Below are positions 25,866 to 33,870 of a DNA stretch of 64,000 bases, piece after piece (position 1 is the first letter of the stretch; each line of letters starts with the position of its first letter). The translations under genes and the position numbers were made by a program. A model generated the notes under the pieces. That model was not told the DNA's origin, did no database searches, and saw nothing but the letters and a program-made list of their open reading frames with translations. The stretch is from Polyangiaceae bacterium (GTDB lineage Bacteria; Myxococcota_A; Polyangia; Polyangiales; Polyangiaceae), in the NCBI GenBank assembly GCA_013361525.1, contig JABFXY010000085.1:1-64000 (forward strand), in the 5' to 3' direction.

Positions 25866-25911
25866 GGGTATGGCTGAACCGGCCCGCCGGGAAGTCCGCT
25901 CCCGCCGGCCC

Positions 25912-25960
25912 GCGGACCGAAACCGGGGCGCTCGCATCGAGCGCTGGCACTTCGGTCCAC
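25912..25960. repeat. Inverted repeat, unit 2 of the 25817 element
   Basis: Begins GCGGACCGAAACCGGGG and ends GGCACTTCGGTCCAC, matching unit 1 at both ends with a divergent centre. The inverted arms remain nearly complementary, so both units keep the ability to form the same stem. Confidence 0.65.
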
Positions 25961-26160
25961 CCCTGGGCCGTACCGCGCGCGCGGCCCGTCGTGCGGCTCC
26001 ACTGTCCGACGGTGGCTCCATCGACCTGGTACGAGGTTGATCCAGAGCCCCACCTGCCGATCGCGCGGTGCCGCAATTCGCCGGAAATGCTCCGTGTTCG
26101 AGCCTGGCACCGGTCGTGCTAGAACGAATCGTACGAACGATCTGTTCTGGAGGACCGACC

Positions 26161-26910
26161 ATGTTGAAGACCTCGTCGCTGCTGTTCGGATTCGCGCTGT
26201 TCGCCCTCGCCGGTTGTGCGCCCGGCTCCATCGAGGAGAGTGACGAGCTCGCGGACGACGAACAGGACGAGCTTCGGGACGGCGTGATCGCCGACAACGA
26301 GCACCCCGAGGCCGGGCTCCTGACGACCGAAAAGAGCTACTGCACCGGGACGCTCATCGGGCGGCGCACGGTGCTCACCGCCGCCCATTGTTTCAAATTC
26401 AAGTCGAAGGTGGTCGCCGATACCGAAGCTCCGCTCGGCAAGTTCACGATGGCGCTGTCCAATGGCACCGTCTATTCGGTGCCGTATCACCGCCAGCGCG
26501 CCGACGCGTGGATCATCCAGGTCGGGTTCGATATCGGTGTAGCGCAGCTCGATTGGGACGTTCCGTCCGATCTCGTCACGCCGGCCGAGCTCGCGACCGA
26601 ATGGCCCGAAGACGGCGATACGCTGACCGTTTATGGATATGGCCGCTTCGGTGAAGACTGCGACCAAAAGGACGCCGGTCCGAAGCACAAGCGGAAGGCC
26701 ATCGTCGAGATCCCGTATGGCTTCTACGAGCCGGTCACGTGCCCGGGCGATTCGGGTGGGCCGTACTTCTGGACGGGCACGAACCAGATCGTCGCCGTCG
26801 TGAAGGGTGATGGCCTCGGAGCAGAGTGGGTCGGAAACGCGGTCAAACACCGCGATTGGATCATCGAGCAGCTCGAAGCTTCGGAGAAGGGCGAGCTCCA
26901 GGCCGACTGA
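26161..26910 (+). CDS. Trypsin-like serine protease lipoprotein
   Basis: 249 residues. TGGAGG lies eight bases before the ATG. A lipoprotein signal (LFALAGC) is followed by an acidic propeptide-like stretch (residues 22-45) and an S1 protease domain with His76 in VLTAAHC, Asp124 in GFDIGVAQLD and Ser198 in TCPGDSGGP, so the triad is complete. Cysteine spacing allows a 61-77 disulfide. Secreted, membrane-anchored endopeptidase; such proteases are abundant in predatory myxobacteria. Confidence 0.92.
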   Translation: MLKTSSLLFGFALFALAGCAPGSIEESDELADDEQDELRDGVIADNEHPEAGLLTTEKSYCTGTLIGRRTVLTAAHCFKFKSKVVADTEAPLGKFTMALSNGTVYSVPYHRQRADAWIIQVGFDIGVAQLDWDVPSDLVTPAELATEWPEDGDTLTVYGYGRFGEDCDQKDAGPKHKRKAIVEIPYGFYEPVTCPGDSGGPYFWTGTNQIVAVVKGDGLGAEWVGNAVKHRDWIIEQLEASEKGELQAD

Positions 26911-26968
26911 CGACCCGCCCCATCGATGCGGCTGCGACAACCAGGCCTACGTGCCAAGATGCGGCCGC

Positions 26969-27280
26969 ATGAGCAGCATGCCTTTAGAAGACGCGATCAG
27001 GACCCGGCTCACGAGCCTCGCCGGGCCGGTCCCTTTTGCGGACATCGCCGATCACCTCGAGCGTGACGCGGTGTTCGTGGTCGCTTCGACGGTTTCGCTC
27101 GTCGAGTGCGGCGTTGCTGTCGCGATGGATGACGTTTCGCGCGTCGAGGCTTGGGTGGCGACGGGTGAGCTTCGCAAGCCGTCGCGAGCCGAACGCGATG
27201 CCTGGCCCAACGAGACGACGCGACGTTGGATGGCCGTCATCGTCCAGCCGTTCGTCTTGGTCCAAGATCTCCCCGACTGA
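26969..27280 (+). CDS. DUF2288 family protein
   Basis: 103 residues from the ATG at 26969. Matches the small DUF2288 pattern: GPVPFADIADHLERDAVFVV, then SLVECGVAVAMDDVSRVEAW, and the ending VIVQPFVLVQ. Mixed alpha/beta, no catalytic residues known for the family, cytoplasmic. It follows the protease gene by 58 bases but is unlikely to be related in function. Confidence 0.85.
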   Translation: MSSMPLEDAIRTRLTSLAGPVPFADIADHLERDAVFVVASTVSLVECGVAVAMDDVSRVEAWVATGELRKPSRAERDAWPNETTRRWMAVIVQPFVLVQDLPD

Positions 27281-27293
27281 AGCGCTCGTTCCG

Positions 27294-28184
27294 CTAGGCC
27301 CGTCGCCCGGTCCGCCGCCGGGCCGAACGGTCGAATGCGTCGACGATCCATTGCGACACGGCTTTTACCGCGGGCACTCGGCGCAGATCGCGATGGGTGA
27401 CCAACCACGGCGTGCGCGACGGAAAAGCCGTGTCGGCGTCGAGCGCGACCAGCGACGGATCGTTATTGCCGAACACGTCGGGCAGAAGCGCGATGCCGAC
27501 ACCGGCACGGACGGCTGCGAGGAGAGCCTGGGTGCTCGACGTGCGCATTCGAATGGCGCTCGTGAGGCCGGCGTTCTCGAACCACAGAACCTCTGCGATT
27601 CGGCCGAAGCTGTCGTTCAGGCTCAAGAGGCACTCGTCGGCGAGGACGACGTCTTCCGGACGCTTCCGCCCCAAATACGAACGGCTCGCATACAGGCCGA
27701 GCTCGATGCCTGCGAGCCGCCGTCCGACGAGGCTATTGCCCTCGGGCTTCAACATTCGCACGGCGAGGTCCGCGTCACGCCGCGCCAGGCTTACCAGCTC
27801 CGGGTTCACCTGCAGCTCGACGCGGATCTCGGGATGGGTCTCGAGCAGCAGGCCGAGCGCAGGCGCCAGCACGCCGGTCACGACCGTCTCGGTCGAGGAG
27901 ATGCGAAGCCTCGGCGCAACATCGTCGCGTAGCGCCGCCGCCGCCCGATCCAGGGCGGCAGCGCGCTCTTCCACGTCTTCGGCGAGCTTCACGATCTGTA
28001 CGCCGTGTTCGGTCAACGTCGCACCGTCGGTTTGGCGGTCGACGAGCCTGAGCCCGAGGGACGCTTCGAGGGCATCGACCCTCCGCGTGACCGTGGTGGT
28101 CGAGACCCCGAGCCGGCGCGCGGCGCCACCGAACGATTTTGCACGGGCCACTGCGAGCAGCGGAACGAGATCACTCCACTCCAT
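27294..28184 (-). CDS. LysR-type transcriptional regulator
   Basis: 296 residues. N-terminal winged helix-turn-helix (LLAVARAKSFGGAARRLGVSTTTVTRRVDALE) followed by the periplasmic-binding-like effector domain (90-290). LysR regulators usually control a divergent gene; here that is the DUF2917 gene at 28280, 95 bases away, and the pair is a common arrangement for DUF2917. The operator would lie at 28185-28279. The inducer is unknown. Confidence 0.92.
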   Translation of the reverse strand: MEWSDLVPLLAVARAKSFGGAARRLGVSTTTVTRRVDALEASLGLRLVDRQTDGATLTEHGVQIVKLAEDVEERAAALDRAAAALRDDVAPRLRISSTETVVTGVLAPALGLLLETHPEIRVELQVNPELVSLARRDADLAVRMLKPEGNSLVGRRLAGIELGLYASRSYLGRKRPEDVVLADECLLSLNDSFGRIAEVLWFENAGLTSAIRMRTSSTQALLAAVRAGVGIALLPDVFGNNDPSLVALDADTAFPSRTPWLVTHRDLRRVPAVKAVSQWIVDAFDRSARRRTGRRA

Positions 28185-28279
28185 CGCGCGATCATGGTGG
28201 TGGGGTCTCGAATGTGCAACGCGGTCTTGCGCCGGCGCGAGTCGACCCGACCGCTCCGGCGCCTCATGTTCATGGCGTC

Positions 28280-28564
28280 ATGAGATCACTTCCCAGCATC
28301 GTCCGTTGTGCGCATCGTGCTGGTCCGACAAAGATGGGTACCCCGTCGACGACGCTCGCCTCGCACGCGCTCGCCTCCGAAGAGCTGCGCGGTCGTACTC
28401 TCGAAGTGCGTTGTGATGCCGGCCTCTTGTGGGTGACGGTCGAGGGCGCGCCCGACGACGTGCTGCTTCGTGCAGGCGAATGCGTGATGCTCTCCGGGCG
28501 CGGGCTCGTCGTGATCGAGGCGCTGGAACGCGCCGAGTTCGCGATGGTGCCCAAGGCTGCCTGA
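28280..28564 (+). CDS. DUF2917 domain protein
   Basis: 94 residues from the ATG at 28280; an ATG at 28334 would give 76 residues and is also possible because neither has a strong ribosome binding site. The core (LEVRCDAGLLWVTVEGAPDDVLLRAGECVML) is the DUF2917 cupin-like beta fold. Divergent from the LysR gene, which probably regulates it. Function unknown. Confidence 0.8.
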   Translation: MRSLPSIVRCAHRAGPTKMGTPSTTLASHALASEELRGRTLEVRCDAGLLWVTVEGAPDDVLLRAGECVMLSGRGLVVIEALERAEFAMVPKAA

Positions 28565-28634
28565 GACGAGGGACCGCGAGACGACCGGTCGCCCGAGGCC
28601 TGCCCCATCGAGCAAGGGGAGGTACGCTCGTCGC

Positions 28635-29765
28635 GTGCAGACCCGGTGGAGCTTCCTGCTCGTGTTGTCGGCGATTGGCTGTGCCTCCTCTCCGACCGCG
28701 TCGACGGAACAGACACAGCCCGCGTTGGTGACCGCGACCGTGACGGCGGAGCCGGTCGCTTCTACGAGCTCGAGCGCAGATGTAGGGGCAAAACCGGTTG
28801 CGCCGAACATGATGAGAACGAGTGCGTTCGGCTGCCCGCTCGCGATCTCGCTCGAAGCCGACAAGCGCCAATTCACGGCGGGTGAGCCAGTCTTTCTATC
28901 GTTCACGGTCAGCACCACGTGCGAGCGCACCGTGAACGTCATCGACGGAGGTGACTACCGAAACCGATTCGGTCGGCCGGAGAGCTACAACCTCTCGGCG
29001 CTGGGCAACGACGGCAGCATCATCGACCCGATCGATGTGGGCCCGCAATTCGGTGGGCTGATGGGTCCTCGAGCGGTCAAACCGACGGAGCCCTTCGTCA
29101 AGCGTCTCCTCGTTGCGCACTGGCTCACGTTCGACAAACCGGGTCGCTACACGATTCGCGTCGAAAAGACGCTGTCGATTGGGCAACCTGCGGATCGCGA
29201 CATGAAGGCACTGCAAGAGGTGCCGGCGAAGCTCGCGATCGACGTCGACGTCCTACCCGCGTCGAACGTTGCGCTCGGCGCGGTGATCTACGAGTTGGGC
29301 GCGCGTTTGCTCGAGACCGGGGAGCGCGCAGAAGAAGCCGAGCGAGCGCTGTCGATGGTCCAAGACGAACGCGTCGTCGCCCACTACGTCAAAGCCATGA
29401 AGCAAGCGAAGCCGGGGTCGAGCTTCGGCCATTCGGCAATATGGGTGTTGAAGGCGTTTGCGACCGACGAAGCGTTCAAGGCGCTCGAAGATGCCTTGTC
29501 GGACAGCTCGCTTCACCTCGCCGCCGCGCAGGCGATCTCGGAGAGCAAACATCCGAAGGCTTTCGAAAAGCTTTGGTCGCTTCGCCACGACAAGGACCCC
29601 AACGTTCGCCTCACCGTCGTGCACGAGCTCGGTAAACGCGACGATGCGGACTCGACCAAGAAGCTCAATCTGATGCTCCAGGATGTCGATGCGCTCGTTC
29701 ATCAAGAAGCCCAGCGATATCTGTCGGAGCGTAAGAAAAAGGGGCCGTCGCGAAACCCGCGTTGA
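28635..29765 (+). CDS. Lipoprotein with C-terminal HEAT-like repeats
   Basis: 376 residues, GTG start. Signal with lipobox LSAIGC, then a Thr/Ala/Val linker. Residues 66-215 form a beta domain (FTAGEPVFLSFTVSTTCERT) of immunoglobulin-like character; residues 215-370 are helical repeats of HEAT type (AIWVLKAFATDEAFKALEDAL, then AISESKHPKAFEKLW). Probably periplasmic and protein-binding. No enzymatic motif. Confidence 0.8.
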   Translation: MQTRWSFLLVLSAIGCASSPTASTEQTQPALVTATVTAEPVASTSSSADVGAKPVAPNMMRTSAFGCPLAISLEADKRQFTAGEPVFLSFTVSTTCERTVNVIDGGDYRNRFGRPESYNLSALGNDGSIIDPIDVGPQFGGLMGPRAVKPTEPFVKRLLVAHWLTFDKPGRYTIRVEKTLSIGQPADRDMKALQEVPAKLAIDVDVLPASNVALGAVIYELGARLLETGERAEEAERALSMVQDERVVAHYVKAMKQAKPGSSFGHSAIWVLKAFATDEAFKALEDALSDSSLHLAAAQAISESKHPKAFEKLWSLRHDKDPNVRLTVVHELGKRDDADSTKKLNLMLQDVDALVHQEAQRYLSERKKKGPSRNPR

Positions 29766-29797
29766 GTGTCGTGGCCCCTCGTTCGTGAAGCCGGCAA

Positions 29798-31183
29798 TCA
29801 CGCCACCCGGGCGACGCCGCATCCTCCCGTGCTGCTCGGCTCGATCGCCCCGACGCTCGGGAGATCGGAATGAAGTACGGGCTTCGGCCGCGGATCCGGG
29901 TCCGGAACGAAACGCCCGCCTTCTTTTCGATAGCGCCATCGGGCACCTCGACGGACCAGGTCGAAAACCGCCTCGAGCAGCCGGTCGACGTCGGCATCAT
30001 TGGTTCCGACGCCGAAGCTGACGCGTACCGCGCCCGGCTGGTTCGGCGCCAAGATCGACAGGAGCGGGTGCGCGCAGAATGCGCCGTCACGCACGCCAAT
30101 CCCGTATTCGGCGCTCAATGCGGCGGCGAAGGCGCTCGGGTGCCACCCTCGAACGGTGAACGCAACGATGCCGACGCGGTCGCCCGCCGGCTCCCAAATC
30201 GAAAGAGGCTCGACCCCCTCGCGCGTCGATAGCCCGCGGACGATTCGACCGCGTAGCGCTTCTTCGTGTGCAGCGACCTGAGCCATTCCGACTTGGCTCA
30301 GTGCCTGGCAGGCGGCGCTCATGGCAATGGCGCCGAGGAGATTGGGTGTACCTCCTTCGTGTCGCTGATCCCCGTCGGCCCACTCCACCGAATCGAGAGA
30401 GACATAGCGGGCCGCGCCGCCACCAGCCAAATAGGGTGTCGCGGCGTCCAGCCAATCCGACGGTCCTACGAGGACGCCGGAGCCGAATGGGGCATAGAGC
30501 TTGTGGCCCGAAGCAACGAGATAATCGACACCGAGCGAAGCCATATCGATGGGCCTGTGTGCGATGAGCTGCGCCGCATCCACGGCGAGCCGAGCCCCAT
30601 GACGACGCGTTATCGAGGCGAGCTCCGCAATGGGCAGGATTTCACCGGTGACGTTGCTCGCCCCCGCGATTGCGAGCAGTTTGTGGCGCGAGCGGGCGCC
30701 CGCGAGCGCCGCCTCGACGAGACCGGGTACGTCTTCGCGTCGGCGCGGGACCGGGAGATGGATGAATCGACCGCGACGCCACGGAAGCAGGTTCGCGTGA
30801 TGCTCCGATACGAAGGTCACGACTGTCGTGTCGGCAGGAAGCACGTGCGACAGGAGATTCAGTGCGTCCGTCGTATTGCGGACGAAAACCACACGATCCG
30901 TCGAGCGCGCGCCGACGAAGCGGCCGACCGCATTTCGAGCTGCGCCGTACATCTCGCTGCTGACGGTGGACGCGAAGCCGGCGCCGCGGTGAACGCTGCT
31001 GTACCAAGGCAATGCGGCCGTGACGGCGTCGCCGACCGAACGCAGGCAAGGCGCGCTCGCGGCGTAGTCGAGGTTGACGTAGCGGGCGCGCTCACCGGTG
31101 ACGAGCGGCACCTCGAGATCGGACCCGAGCAATGGAAGCGGCAATGAATGAAGACCGCGATTCAAGGACGAGGCAGGCGACAC
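29798..31183 (-). CDS. Class V aminotransferase, cysteine desulfurase-like
   Basis: 461 residues from the GTG at 31181-31183, chosen because CGGAGG (31190-31195) lies seven bases upstream; an ATG at 31228 lies in the riboswitch-controlled leader. A PLP-dependent fold-type I enzyme: YVNLDYAASAP near the N-terminus, SEHHANLLPW, AVDAAQLIAHRP, and the PLP lysine in ASGHKLYAPFGSG. FCAHP near residue 380 supplies a possible active Cys. Expected to take sulfur or an amino group from a sulfur amino acid; close relatives are called SufS/CsdA-like but the role here is not certain. Regulated by the SAM-IV riboswitch in its leader, which links it to methionine and SAM supply. Confidence 0.88.
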   Translation of the reverse strand: MSPASSLNRGLHSLPLPLLGSDLEVPLVTGERARYVNLDYAASAPCLRSVGDAVTAALPWYSSVHRGAGFASTVSSEMYGAARNAVGRFVGARSTDRVVFVRNTTDALNLLSHVLPADTTVVTFVSEHHANLLPWRRGRFIHLPVPRRREDVPGLVEAALAGARSRHKLLAIAGASNVTGEILPIAELASITRRHGARLAVDAAQLIAHRPIDMASLGVDYLVASGHKLYAPFGSGVLVGPSDWLDAATPYLAGGGAARYVSLDSVEWADGDQRHEGGTPNLLGAIAMSAACQALSQVGMAQVAAHEEALRGRIVRGLSTREGVEPLSIWEPAGDRVGIVAFTVRGWHPSAFAAALSAEYGIGVRDGAFCAHPLLSILAPNQPGAVRVSFGVGTNDADVDRLLEAVFDLVRRGARWRYRKEGGRFVPDPDPRPKPVLHSDLPSVGAIEPSSTGGCGVARVA

Positions 31184-31188
31184 GATGC

Positions 31189-31217
31189 ACCTCCGAACCG
31201 AATCGGACCCAGTCCGA
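31189..31217 (-). promoter_or_regulatory. Ribosome binding site with adjacent hairpin (expression platform candidate)
   Basis: CGGAGG (minus strand, 31190-31195) fixes the GTG start at 31183. Immediately 5' of it, TCGGAC and GTCCGA (31203-31217) form a six-pair hairpin with a TGG loop. This may be part of the switch that exposes or hides the ribosome binding site when the riboswitch upstream binds SAM. Confidence 0.5.
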
Positions 31218-31261
31218 CGGTCGCCCATTCCGCATGTCGGATAGGGTGGCGTGGTCGCACC

Positions 31262-31380
31262 AGGGTTCCGCGCTTGCCGGCCGCGACATGCGACCAGCCT
31301 GGTCTCTCCCGGGGCACCCCACCGCGTTCGGAGGGTTGTCGTCCAGCTAGCCGGGCCTGCTCGCTGGCACTCTTGACCTG
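31262..31380 (-). ncRNA. SAM-IV riboswitch
   Basis: On the minus strand the leader contains, in order: GGUC (31375-31378) with AAGAGUGCCAGC, the SAM-binding core GACAACCCUCC, GCGGUGGGGUGCCCCGGG, the closing GACC (31301-31304), a nine-pair hairpin GCUGGUCGC/GCGGCCGGC with loop AUGUC, and GGCAAGCGCGG for the distal pseudoknot. This order and these conserved words are those of SAM-IV riboswitches, where GGUC/GACC is helix P1. Binding of S-adenosylmethionine is expected to lower expression of the downstream class V aminotransferase. SAM-IV is known mostly from Actinobacteria. Confidence 0.9.
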
Positions 31381-31443
31381 GTCGCGTCCATACCTCGGCC
31401 TCGTTTTGCGCTCAAGCCCGTCGTGAGGGCGTCCGCATTGCGC

Positions 31444-32028
31444 TCAATGGTACGTCGACACGATGTCGAGCCCGTCGGCCACCGCCGCTTGCGCCGCGTT
31501 CGTGAGCACGCCGTGCCAGTCGAGCAGATCCTTGTCGGTGTTCGCAGGCGGCGGCTTGGCCGTCGAGAGCCAGGCCTGCAATTCGGCCTTCGAGGCGCCG
31601 CCCCACGAAGGATACCCGTGGTGGAGGACTCCGTAGAATGGCCGCGCGATCCAGATATCGGCCATGTTCGGAACGCCCCAGCATGCGGACATCAGGCCAT
31701 TGAGAAAGTCGTTGCGAAACATCTCGCCGGCGCGGCTCGCGTGCTCGAGCGACCCCAGGAACTTCCCGCGCGTTTTGACCGTGACGACGAAGGCGACGGC
31801 TTCGTCGTCGTTCAACCACTGCACGTGAGCGGGTGAAATCACCGTCGGATGCAACGCGCGCGCGATCCTCTCGAGCGCCTTGCCCACGGTCTCGACCAGG
31901 TTGTCCGGGTCCATCGGGTAGGCGATCGCGTTCGGCAACACCGCGTCGCGCAGAGCATCCGTCGGCGACGACAGCGCCGCTCGGAGGGCGCTCGAGTCGA
32001 TCCCATACAGCATTAGGCCGTAACCCAT
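31444..32028 (-). CDS. Hypothetical protein, DUF7691-like; candidate immunity protein
   Basis: 194 residues. Begins MGYGLMLYGIDSSALRAAL, a pattern I associate with DUF7691 proteins. Mixed alpha/beta, acidic overall, no signal peptide, no catalytic motif. It starts 12 bases after the stop of the putative nuclease toxin gene with AAGAGGTA as ribosome binding site, so the two are co-translated. Tight coupling and position make it the likely immunity protein, but this is inferred from context only. Confidence 0.75.
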   Translation of the reverse strand: MGYGLMLYGIDSSALRAALSSPTDALRDAVLPNAIAYPMDPDNLVETVGKALERIARALHPTVISPAHVQWLNDDEAVAFVVTVKTRGKFLGSLEHASRAGEMFRNDFLNGLMSACWGVPNMADIWIARPFYGVLHHGYPSWGGASKAELQAWLSTAKPPPANTDKDLLDWHGVLTNAAQAAVADGLDIVSTYH

Positions 32029-32040
32029 CGACTACCTCTT

Positions 32041-32748
32041 TCAGACCCAGAAGATTCGTTTCGGTGGAGAGAGTGTGACCGTCGTGAATGCGCCGCCGCC
32101 CGATGCGTTCGTTGTGTATTTGGTTTGAACGCCGATGTACTCGATCTTCCCGCTTGCGATGGCATTGAGGATGTCGTTGCCCGCCGCCACCTTTGCGGGG
32201 ACGCCGCTGTTGACCATTGCGTTGGCGACGTCCTCCAAATAGTCCAGCGTGCCCTGCGTCAGCGCCGTGCCCGGTTTCACGTAGACACCGGTTCGGGACC
32301 CGAGGCCGCTGTTTCCGCCCTTCGCCTCGAGCACGTAGACCTTGCCGGTGACAGGGTCTTTGTAAAAGATGTTGACCGTGTTCGCCCCCGAAAACGAAAT
32401 GTAGTGCCCCGACGTGGACGAGCTCGATGAGCTCGAGCTGTCGGATATATTCTTATGGAGAAATTGCGCGGCGAGGTAATACTTCGCGCCCGCCATGCCC
32501 AGCTCTTCGATGTCGGCGTTCAAGGGAACGCCGCCAATCTGATTGGTCTTCATCTCGCCGACGGCTGCGAGCGCTGAACCCGTCGGCCACGTCGCATTGT
32601 GATTGGGGCCGGATGTGCTCGAAGGATCGAACCGCACCGGCTTGCTGAGCACCTTCCGCAGCGTGTGCTTCGACTTGTACGCCTTCTTGGTGGCGTTGCT
32701 TTTGCTCTGCTTCGTCTTCTTTTGGGTGCCGGTGCGCGTCTGTACCAT
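32041..32748 (-). CDS. Putative nuclease toxin (polymorphic-toxin C-terminal domain)
   Basis: 235 residues from the ATG at 32746-32748. The N-terminus is very basic (TQKKTKQSKSNATKKAYKSK), there is a Ser-rich linker (SDSSSSSSSSTSG) near residue 115, and the C-terminal region reads VYVLEAKGGNSGLGSR, then LTQGTLDYLEDVANAM and GKIEYIGVQTKY. This order (EAKGG, LGSR, QGT, Y..D, GK..Y..V.T) is that of a restriction-endonuclease-fold toxin domain usually found at the C-terminus of Rhs and other polymorphic toxins. Here it is a free-standing protein. The ExK pair would be the metal-binding active site. GC content is lower than that of its neighbours. Confidence 0.68.
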   Translation of the reverse strand: MVQTRTGTQKKTKQSKSNATKKAYKSKHTLRKVLSKPVRFDPSSTSGPNHNATWPTGSALAAVGEMKTNQIGGVPLNADIEELGMAGAKYYLAAQFLHKNISDSSSSSSSSTSGHYISFSGANTVNIFYKDPVTGKVYVLEAKGGNSGLGSRTGVYVKPGTALTQGTLDYLEDVANAMVNSGVPAKVAAGNDILNAIASGKIEYIGVQTKYTTNASGGGAFTTVTLSPPKRIFWV

Positions 32749-32789
32749 GCTCGTTCGGCGCGGACGTGTGCCCGCGCGCACCCGGGTAT

Positions 32790-33722
32790 TTAGAGCCTCT
32801 GCAATGTCGACGCGATGGCCTTGTCGTCGGCTTTGCCTTCTTTGATGTCTTTGGCGAGCGCCTCGATCTCCGGCGCCTTCTCTTTCGCCTTCTTCTCGAT
32901 TTCAGGCTTCGCCTCTTCGTAAGCGGCTTTGGCGTCGCCCTTCTTGATTTCCTCGTAGGCCTTCTTCGCCTCTTTCTTCGATAGCGAGCCGAGGTCGCCG
33001 CCTTGTTCGAAGTGGCGGAGGATCGTCTCGCCGAGCGCGTAGGTCGTCGTGAAAGCGGTCGCGCCTCCGACGACACTTCCCCAAACCGGGACGAATTTGA
33101 CGAGCTGCACGACGGCGGCGCGCGCGACGCCGAGTCCGAACGTCGAGGCCATGAGCGCGACGGCGTGTTTCGTCGTGACGTCGTAGCCGTAATAAAACGC
33201 GAGGTTTCGAACGAGCCGGCCCTGCATGTAGAAGACGCCGACCTCGGTGACGAACGAAACGAGCGGGAGGGGATTGGCGCCGAGCGCCGCCGCCATCATC
33301 GCGTGCCCGAGGATCTCGCGGCGCGCTTTGCTCGCGCGCACGGCGGGATCGTTCTCGATCGGCGCGAGCGGCTCTCGGTCGGCGATGGCCTGCGTGAGGT
33401 CGCCGTCGGCGTCACCGAGGCCGTATGCGGACTTGAGCTTCGCGAGGACCTTCGCCTCCGCGTCGTGCCGCTCGCCGTCGGCCATCGAAAGAAGCAGCGC
33501 AGCGCGGTAGGTCGCGCGCTGCACCTCGGCGTCGGTGATCTTGCGAATCTCCGCGTCGAGATCGAACTGTTCGGTGAGGATCTCGTCGACCGAAACATCC
33601 GGCGCGAGCTCTGCGAGAGCATCGCCGATCTGCCGCCGCTCCTCCTCCGTCAGGTATCCGTCCGCCTTCGCAACGGCGGCCATTACACGAAGCCCAGCGA
33701 GCGCCTGCGTCTGTTCAGCCAT
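32790..33722 (-). CDS. TerB-like plus DUF697-like membrane-associated protein
   Basis: 310 residues. Residues 1-105 are a TerB/tellurite-type helical domain (VMAAVAKADGYLTEEERRQIGDAL, then LLLSMADGERHDAEAKVL) with two Asp-containing helices. Residues 135-250 are hydrophobic helices of the DUF697 type (AMMAAALGANPLPLVSFVTE, then GVFYMQGRLVRNLAFYYG) with Gly-rich membrane segments. Residues 255-310 are a charged coiled-coil tail. DUF697 proteins sit in the inner membrane, often with GTPases; none is next to this one. Confidence 0.85.
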   Translation of the reverse strand: MAEQTQALAGLRVMAAVAKADGYLTEEERRQIGDALAELAPDVSVDEILTEQFDLDAEIRKITDAEVQRATYRAALLLSMADGERHDAEAKVLAKLKSAYGLGDADGDLTQAIADREPLAPIENDPAVRASKARREILGHAMMAAALGANPLPLVSFVTEVGVFYMQGRLVRNLAFYYGYDVTTKHAVALMASTFGLGVARAAVVQLVKFVPVWGSVVGGATAFTTTYALGETILRHFEQGGDLGSLSKKEAKKAYEEIKKGDAKAAYEEAKPEIEKKAKEKAPEIEALAKDIKEGKADDKAIASTLQRL

Positions 33723-33870
33723 GTTCCCTCCGAGGAGGCAACGTAACTGTTTTTGTCCGGTCTACCCATCATCCGCGGACGAGGTCTCGCACATGGTGCG
33801 GCTCTCTTTCCTGCTCCGCGGATTGCTCCAGCATGGGTTCTACGCGACACTTGTCGCCGAGGACTCGCGA

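Larger units (their letters stand above)
25708..26160. other. 453-base intergenic region with repeats
   Basis: Divergent region between the lipoprotein (-) and the serine protease (+). I find no convincing gene in it. It contains two related units of about 49 bases (25817-25865 and 25912-25960) and a GGCCCGCCGGG/CCCGCCGGCC stretch between them. Promoters for both flanking genes should lie here, but I cannot place them. Confidence 0.6.
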
